From assembly GCA_031281985.1 (NCBI GenBank), contig JAITEO010000256.1:1-18780 (forward strand): a DNA stretch of 18,780 bases. The letters run 5' to 3'. Under the pieces are notes generated by a model. It saw only the letters and a list, made by a program, of their open reading frames with translations. It ran no database searches and was not told where the DNA came from. Each line of letters begins with the position of its first letter. The stretch's first letter is position 1. Below, one piece after another: positions 14,414 to 18,780 of the stretch. The position numbers and the translations under genes are program-made. This DNA is from Zoogloeaceae bacterium. GTDB lineage: Bacteria; Pseudomonadota; Gammaproteobacteria; Burkholderiales; Rhodocyclaceae.

Positions 14414-15460
14414 ATGGACATCGACCTTCCCATTGCCCTGATTCTGGGGCAGGACGGCATCATCAACGGCGCGATTTATGCCCTGTTGGCGCTTGCCATT
14501 CTGCTCGTCTTCACGGTGACGCGCGTGCTGATGATTCCCCAAGGCGAATTCGTCGCCTTCGGGGCGCTCACCATGGCGGCGCTGCAAGCCGGACAACCGG
14601 CGCGGCTGGTGTGGCTCCTGGCGGCGCTCGCCGTTGCCGAGGCTATCGCCGACCTGATCGTACTGCGCACACGGCGGCAGGGCGCGCAGGTCACGTTTTC
14701 CGCCCTGCTCGTCAAGCTCGCCTACCCCTTCGTGCTGGCGGCGCTGCTCTACAACCTGCCGACGGCGACATTGCCCATGCCGGTACAGGCCATGTTTACG
14801 CTTGCCATCATCGTGCCGATGGGGCCGCAGATCTACCGTCTCTTCTTCCAGCCCATCGCCAGCGCCCCCTCGCTCATCCTGCTGATTGCCGCCATCGCGG
14901 TGGATGTCTCGCTGGTGGGTGTCTCCCTCTTCGTCTTCGGCCCGGAAAGCGCCAGCACCGCGCCCTTTTCCGAGGCGAGCTTCGAGTTTGGGAGCGTCAA
15001 CGTCAGTTCCCAGGCGCTGTGGGTCGTGGGCAGCGCGCTTGCGCTCATCGTCGCGCTCTGGCTCTTTTTCAGCCATACCCTGCATGGCAAGGCGTTGCGC
15101 GCCGCCGCCGTCAACCGCACCGGCGCGACCCTGATGGGCATCTCGCCGGTCTTCGCGGGAAAAGCGAGTTTTCTTCTCGCCACCCTGCTGGGCGCGCTCT
15201 CCGGCATCCTGATTGCGCCCATCACGCCCATTTCCTTCGATTCCGGCTTCGTCATCAGCCTGAAAGGTTTTGTCGGCGCGATCATCGGCGGTCTCATCAG
15301 CTATCCGCTGGCGGCGGCGGGCGCGCTCGCCGTGGGCCTCATCGAAGCCTTCGCCGCCTTCTGGGCCAGCAGCTACAAGGAAGTCATCGTGTTTACCCTC
15401 ATCATTCCCTTTCTGCTCTGGCGCTCGCTGACCCGTCACACCCTGGAGGAAGAAGAATGA
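14414..15460 (+). CDS. livH: Liv-type ABC transporter permease, LivH-like
   Basis: 348 aa from ATG 14414, with AGGA at 14404-14407. Membrane protein of the LivH/BPD_transp_2 family: [35 protein letters not shown] at the start, and the C-terminal [41 protein letters not shown] and [20 protein letters not shown]. Typical LivH is about 290-300 aa. The additional 50 or so residues lie in the middle (roughly 75-190) and contain extra hydrophobic segments. It forms the inner-membrane channel with the LivM part of the next gene, whose start overlaps this stop codon (ATGA). Confidence 0.9.
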   Translation: MDIDLPIALILGQDGIINGAIYALLALAILLVFTVTRVLMIPQGEFVAFGALTMAALQAGQPARLVWLLAALAVAEAIADLIVLRTRRQGAQVTFSALLVKLAYPFVLAALLYNLPTATLPMPVQAMFTLAIIVPMGPQIYRLFFQPIASAPSLILLIAAIAVDVSLVGVSLFVFGPESASTAPFSEASFEFGSVNVSSQALWVVGSALALIVALWLFFSHTLHGKALRAAAVNRTGATLMGISPVFAGKASFLLATLLGALSGILIAPITPISFDSGFVISLKGFVGAIIGGLISYPLAAAGALAVGLIEAFAAFWASSYKEVIVFTLIIPFLLWRSLTRHTLEEEE

Positions 15461-17286
15461 ACGCGCTCACCCTCCGCGCCTGTTTCCAGAACCGGCCGCT
15501 CTGCATCCTCCTCGCGCTCGTCGCTGTCGCGCCGCTCATCGCGCCGGAATTCCAGGTAACGCTGCTCAACTACATCGGCCTTTACGCGCTGGTGGCGGTC
15601 GGCCTCGTGCTGCTGACCGGCGTGGGCGGTCTCACCAGTTTCGGCCAGGCCGCCTTCGTGGGACTGGGGGCCTATACCACTGCCTTTCTCACCACCGCGC
15701 AGGGGTTGCCCGGCTGGATCGCCTGGGCGGGCGCTTCTCCCTGGCTTACGCTCTTCATCGGTCTGGCGCTGTCGGCGGGCGTGGCGCTGATTCTGGGCGC
15801 GCTGACCCTGAAACTCTCCGGCCACTATCTGCCGCTGGGCACCATCGCCTGGGGCATTTCGCTCTATTTCCTCTTCGGCGCGCAGGAGGCGCTGGGCGGT
15901 CACACCGGGATTTCCGACATTCCGCCGGTTTCGCTCTTCGGCCTGACGCTGGATACGGGCGGCAAGATGTTCTACCTCATCTGGGCCTTTCTCTTCGCCG
16001 CCATCTTCACCGCGCAGAATCTCCTGGATTCGCGCGAAGGCCGCGCCATTCGCGCCCTGCAAGGCGGGCGCGTCATGGCGGAGGCCATGGGCGTTGATAC
16101 CATGCGTTCCCGCATGGTGATTTTCGTGATTGCCGCGCTGCACGCCTCGGCGGCGGGCTGGCTTTACGCCCACATGCAACGCTTCGTCAACCCGACGCCC
16201 TTCTCCGTGCACAGCGGCATCGAATACCTGTTCATGATCGTGATCGGCGGCGCGCGTCACGTCTGGGGCGCACTGGTGGGCGCGGGCGTGCTCACCGTGA
16301 TGAACGAGTGGCTACAGGACTGGCTGCCGAAACTGCTGGGACAGGCGGGCAACTTCGAGGCCATTGTCTTCGGCATCCTGATGATCTTCATGCTGCACCA
16401 CGCCCGCGCCGGACTCTGGCCCTTCTTCGTCCGGCTCTATGCCCGCGCATGCCCCCTCACCCCGCGTCCGCCGCCGCGTGTGGAAGGCGTCGCGCCCCTG
16501 TCGCGCCGGACGATGCCGGAAAAAGGCGCGACCATCCTGGAAGCGTGCCACGTCACCCGCAGGTTCGGCGGTCTCATCGCCAACAACGACATGAACCTGG
16601 AAGTCCGCGCGGGCGAAATCCTCGCGCTGATCGGCCCCAATGGCGCGGGCAAAAGCACCATGTTCAACCAGCTTTCCGGCGTGGATACGCCCACTTCCGG
16701 CGAGGTGCGCTTTCTCGGCCATTCCGTCGCCGGACTCGGCGCGCGCGCGATTGCCCGCCAGGGACTCAGCCGCACCTTCCAGCATGTGAAATTGATGCCC
16801 GCCATGAGCGTGCTGGAAAATGTCGCCATCGGCGCGCACCTGCGCGGCAAAAAGGGCGTTTTCGCCGCGGCCTGGCGACAGGAGCGCGCGGAGGAAACAC
16901 AACTGCTTGCGGAAGCCGCGCGGCAAATCGAGCGCGTGGGGCTTGCCGAATTCATGATGAACGAAGCGGGCAGCCTCGCGCTGGGGCAGCAGCGTATCCT
17001 CGAAATCGCGCGGGCGTTGGCTTCCGACCCCTGCCTGCTCCTTCTGGACGAACCGGCGGCAGGCTTGCGCCTGAAGGAAAAGGAGGCGCTGGGCGAACTC
17101 CTGCGGAAACTGCGCGCCGAAGGCATGGCCATCCTGCTCGTCGAACACGACATGGATTTCGTCATGGGATTGGTGGATCGCGTCGTGGTCATGGAATTCG
17201 GCGAAAAAATCGCCGAGGGTCTGCCGGAGGAAATCCAGCAGAACCCGAAAGTGCTGGAAGCCTATCTGGGAGGTGTCGAGGAATGA
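15457..17286 (+). CDS. livM/livG: Fused Liv-type permease and ATPase (LivM-LivG)
   Basis: 609 aa, overlapping the livH stop by 4 bases. Residues 1 to about 325 are LivM: multiple membrane segments and [40 protein letters not shown] proline-rich linker follows ([12 protein letters not shown]). From about 353 it is Liv[15 protein letters not shown], Walker [10 protein letters not shown] (393-401), signature LALGQQR (507-513; LSYGQQR is more usual), Walker B LLLLDEP (527-533) and H-loop His564. No stop or frameshift separates the halves. ATG 16513 has no ribosome site, so the fusion looks genuine. One chain supplies both a permease and an ATP-hydrolysing half of the importer. Coupled to livF by another ATGA overlap. 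Confidence 0.9.
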   Translation: MNALTLRACFQNRPLCILLALVAVAPLIAPEFQVTLLNYIGLYALVAVGLVLLTGVGGLTSFGQAAFVGLGAYTTAFLTTAQGLPGWIAWAGASPWLTLFIGLALSAGVALILGALTLKLSGHYLPLGTIAWGISLYFLFGAQEALGGHTGISDIPPVSLFGLTLDTGGKMFYLIWAFLFAAIFTAQNLLDSREGRAIRALQGGRVMAEAMGVDTMRSRMVIFVIAALHASAAGWLYAHMQRFVNPTPFSVHSGIEYLFMIVIGGARHVWGALVGAGVLTVMNEWLQDWLPKLLGQAGNFEAIVFGILMIFMLHHARAGLWPFFVRLYARACPLTPRPPPRVEGVAPLSRRTMPEKGATILEACHVTRRFGGLIANNDMNLEVRAGEILALIGPNGAGKSTMFNQLSGVDTPTSGEVRFLGHSVAGLGARAIARQGLSRTFQHVKLMPAMSVLENVAIGAHLRGKKGVFAAAWRQERAEETQLLAEAARQIERVGLAEFMMNEAGSLALGQQRILEIARALASDPCLLLLDEPAAGLRLKEKEALGELLRKLRAEGMAILLVEHDMDFVMGLVDRVVVMEFGEKIAEGLPEEIQQNPKVLEAYLGGVEE

Positions 17287-18044
17287 ACGCAAGCGAAGAA
17301 AAACTGCTGGAAGTCAGGAACCTGCACGTCGCCTACGGCAAGGTGGAAGCCCTGCAAGGGGTGAGTCTTGCCATAGCCAAGGGACGCATGGGACAGATCG
17401 TGACCGTGATCGGCCCCAACGGCGCGGGCAAGACCACGCTTCTTTCCGCCATCATGGGACTTTTGCCCTCGCGGGGCGAAATCTTCTTCGCGGGCGAGCT
17501 GGAACCTGTTCCAGAGGTCGGGCGCATGGTGCGCCGGGGCATGAATCTGGTACCGGAAAAACGGGAACTCTTCGCCGAAATGTCGGTGGAAGACAACCTG
17601 ATCCTGGGCGCTTTCCAACGCTACCGGCAAGGCTACCGCGACCACGACCGCAGCCTGCGCGAAGTCTTCGCGCTGTTCCCGCGCCTTCTCGAACGCCGCA
17701 GGCAACGGGCAGGCACGCTCTCCGGCGGCGAACGGCAGATGGTCGCCATTGGCCGCGCCCTGATGGCGCAACCCACGCTCCTGATGTTGGACGAACCCAG
17801 CCTGGGGCTTGCGCCGCTCGTTGTGCGCGAGATTTTCCGCATCATCGTGGAACTCAGGAAACGTGGCGTTTCCATCCTGCTCGTCGAACAAAACGCCCGC
17901 GCCGCCCTGCAAGTCGCCGATTACGCCTACGTCATCGAAACCGGCGGCATCGTCATGGAGGGCCAGGCGGAAAACCTCAGAAACGATCCGCGCGTCATCG
18001 AAGCCTATCTGGGACTTGGGCAGCATCAGGAAAAGCTGGCATGA
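17283..18044 (+). CDS. livF: Liv-type ABC transporter ATPase, LivF-like
   Basis: 253 aa, start overlapping the preceding stop codon. Walker A GPNGAGKT (44-51), signature LSGGE (146-150), Walker B LLMLDEP (166-172), and [11 protein letters not shown], where Gln replaces the H-loop His as is usual in LivF. The C-terminal end [13 protein letters not shown] has its decayed match at 67-207. It is the second ATPase of the LivHMGF importer, pairing with the LivG half at the cytoplasmic face. Length is slightly above the usual 235-240 because of the N-terminus and the QHQEKLA tail. Confidence 0.92.
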   Translation: MNASEEKLLEVRNLHVAYGKVEALQGVSLAIAKGRMGQIVTVIGPNGAGKTTLLSAIMGLLPSRGEIFFAGELEPVPEVGRMVRRGMNLVPEKRELFAEMSVEDNLILGAFQRYRQGYRDHDRSLREVFALFPRLLERRRQRAGTLSGGERQMVAIGRALMAQPTLLMLDEPSLGLAPLVVREIFRIIVELRKRGVSILLVEQNARAALQVADYAYVIETGGIVMEGQAENLRNDPRVIEAYLGLGQHQEKLA

Positions 18045-18080
18045 GAAGGCGCAGGTTCCAGACGAAGCGGTCCATGCACA

Positions 18081-18117
18081 TCCTCCCCTGACAAGGGGAG
18101 GGCCGGGGAGGGGTTTG
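18081..18117 (+). repeat. GC-palindrome repeat, copy f
   Basis: TCCTCCCCTGACAAGGGG then AGGGCCGGGGAGGGGTTT, same layout as copies at 6152 and 14134. It lies 36 bp after the livF stop and directly before the second heptamer-armed element. Confidence 0.85.
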
Positions 18118-18125
18118 GGGTGCAG

Positions 18126-18214
18126 TGGAACAGGAAACAGGAAACAGAGAAAGCATGCGGCGCTACGCGCCGGTAAAAAATCTGTCTCCTGTTTCCTGTC
18201 CCCTGTCTCCTGTC
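18126..18214 (+). repeat. Heptamer-armed inverted repeat, copy 2 (downstream of livF)
   Basis: Left arm AACAGGAAACAGGAAACAG, central hairpin CGGCGCTACGCGCCG, then TAAAAAATCTG and four tandem heptamers TCTCCTG TTTCCTG TCCCCTG TCTCCTG. It differs from the 14288 copy at only a few positions and is in the same orientation, so the pair brackets livHMGF as direct repeats. TACAAT, a possible -10 box, follows at about 18221-18226, but no good -35 is visible. Confidence 0.8.
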
Positions 18215-18261
18215 CCCCCTTACAATAGGGAGCTTTCTAGTTCTCGGCGGAAGAGGATGTC

Positions 18262-18780
18262 ATGGGGCGACGGAACGACACGCGACAAAAGGGGGCAGGC
18301 GGCTGGCTGATGTTGGCCCTGGGCGGACTGCTGGCGGCAAATATCGAGGCGCAGACCGCATCGCCGTCCTGGCGCGCGGTTGCCAACGAACAGGGGCGGC
18401 GCATCGAGGTCGACACCAGCAGCGTCCGTCGTGAAAAAGAAGGTATCTTCGCCACCAGCCGTCTCATCATGGCGCGGGAAATGCGCGACACGCGCTCCGG
18501 CGAGACCTATCACTACATCCAGACCACCAGCCGCTACGACTGCAAGACCCGCGCCACCGCCACCCTGCGCCGCAGTTTCGTCAAGGCGGACGACAGCACG
18601 ATACGTACCGACGACATGCCCAACGCCGCCCAGCTTCCGGTGCGCAGCCGCACCATGGATGACGCCGTGCTGCGCGAACTCTGCCGTCCAATGGCGGCCA
18701 CCCAACCGGCGGCCACCCAACCCCGGCTTTCCAACCGCGAACAACTGGAACGCATCCGCGACGCCATCAAGACCAGACTG
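18262..18780 (+). CDS. Partial: small exported protein resembling surface-adhesin E
   Basis: Open from ATG 18262 (after AAGAGG) to the window edge: 173 codons, no stop reached. ATG 18257 is in another frame and stops quickly. A hydrophobic N-terminal segment (GGWLMLALGGLLAANIEAQ) looks like a signal peptide or anchor. The mature part SWRAVANEQGRRIEVDTSSV, FATSRLIMAREM, YDCKTRATATLRR and the region ending LRELCRP resembles the surface-adhesin protein E family: a leading Trp, a VDTSSV element and two spaced Cys. A perfect 15-bp tandem duplication (18693-18707 and 18708-18722) encodes AATQP twice. It seems unrelated to the catabolic cluster. Confidence 0.6.
   Translation, partial: MGRRNDTRQKGAGGWLMLALGGLLAANIEAQTASPSWRAVANEQGRRIEVDTSSVRREKEGIFATSRLIMAREMRDTRSGETYHYIQTTSRYDCKTRATATLRRSFVKADDSTIRTDDMPNAAQLPVRSRTMDDAVLRELCRPMAATQPAATQPRLSNREQLERIRDAIKTRL

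Noticed and set aside
16513..17286. Separate livG gene starting at ATG 16513
   Set aside because: No ribosome site precedes this ATG and the frame is continuous with livM through a linker, so a fusion is more likely.

Overview
All recognisable genes lie on the + strand of a GC-rich sequence. The organism is probably a betaproteobacterium (Burkholderiales or Rhodocyclales). This is inferred from the general-porin type, a livM-livG gene fusion of the kind I associate with that group, and the style of the intergenic repeats. No rRNA, tRNA, CRISPR array, transposase or regulator gene was found.

Main content: a catabolic block whose gene order reproduces the indole-3-acetate (IAA) degradation cluster iacABCDEFG. 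In order it holds an acyl-CoA-dehydrogenase-fold flavin monooxygenase (1928-3091), a small protein of unknown function (3110-3475), Rieske dioxygenase alpha (3507-4772) and beta (4838-5314) subunits, an SDR oxidoreductase (5326-6102), a phthalate-dioxygenase-reductase-type electron donor (6350-7303) and a flavin reductase (7526-8014). An amidase (iacH-like, 565-1788) lies upstream. Function rests on domain content and synteny as remembered from the iac literature; no database search was run. The iacR regulator and a catechol dioxygenase are not in the window.

Downstream are an outer-membrane porin (8083-9222), a class II aldolase/adducin-family protein (9323-10111), a TauD-type Fe(II)/2-oxoglutarate dioxygenase (10138-11130), and two paralogous periplasmic binding proteins of the Liv family (11186-12325 and 12975-14120) on either side of a SnoaL-like protein (12376-12939). 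A complete Liv-type ABC importer follows (livH, fused livM-livG, livF; 14414-18044). Together these could carry an aromatic acid across the outer membrane (porin), capture it in the periplasm (two binding proteins), import it (LivHMGF) and oxidise it (Iac enzymes). The aldolase-like and TauD-like genes are not part of the iac set as I know it and may extend or change the substrate range. The window ends inside a gene for a small exported protein resembling surface-adhesin E proteins.

The intergenic spaces are unusually structured. Three repeat families occur: a hairpin element that begins directly after the stop codon of four different genes, a GC-rich palindrome containing CCCCTGACAAGGGG, and a heptamer-armed inverted repeat present once on each side of livHMGF. 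The spacer between the reductase and flavin reductase genes is a nested set of inverted repeats containing a strong terminator-like hairpin. The left edge carries a frameshifted remnant of a livF 3' end closely resembling the intact livF at the other end of the cluster, which suggests past duplication or rearrangement of the module.
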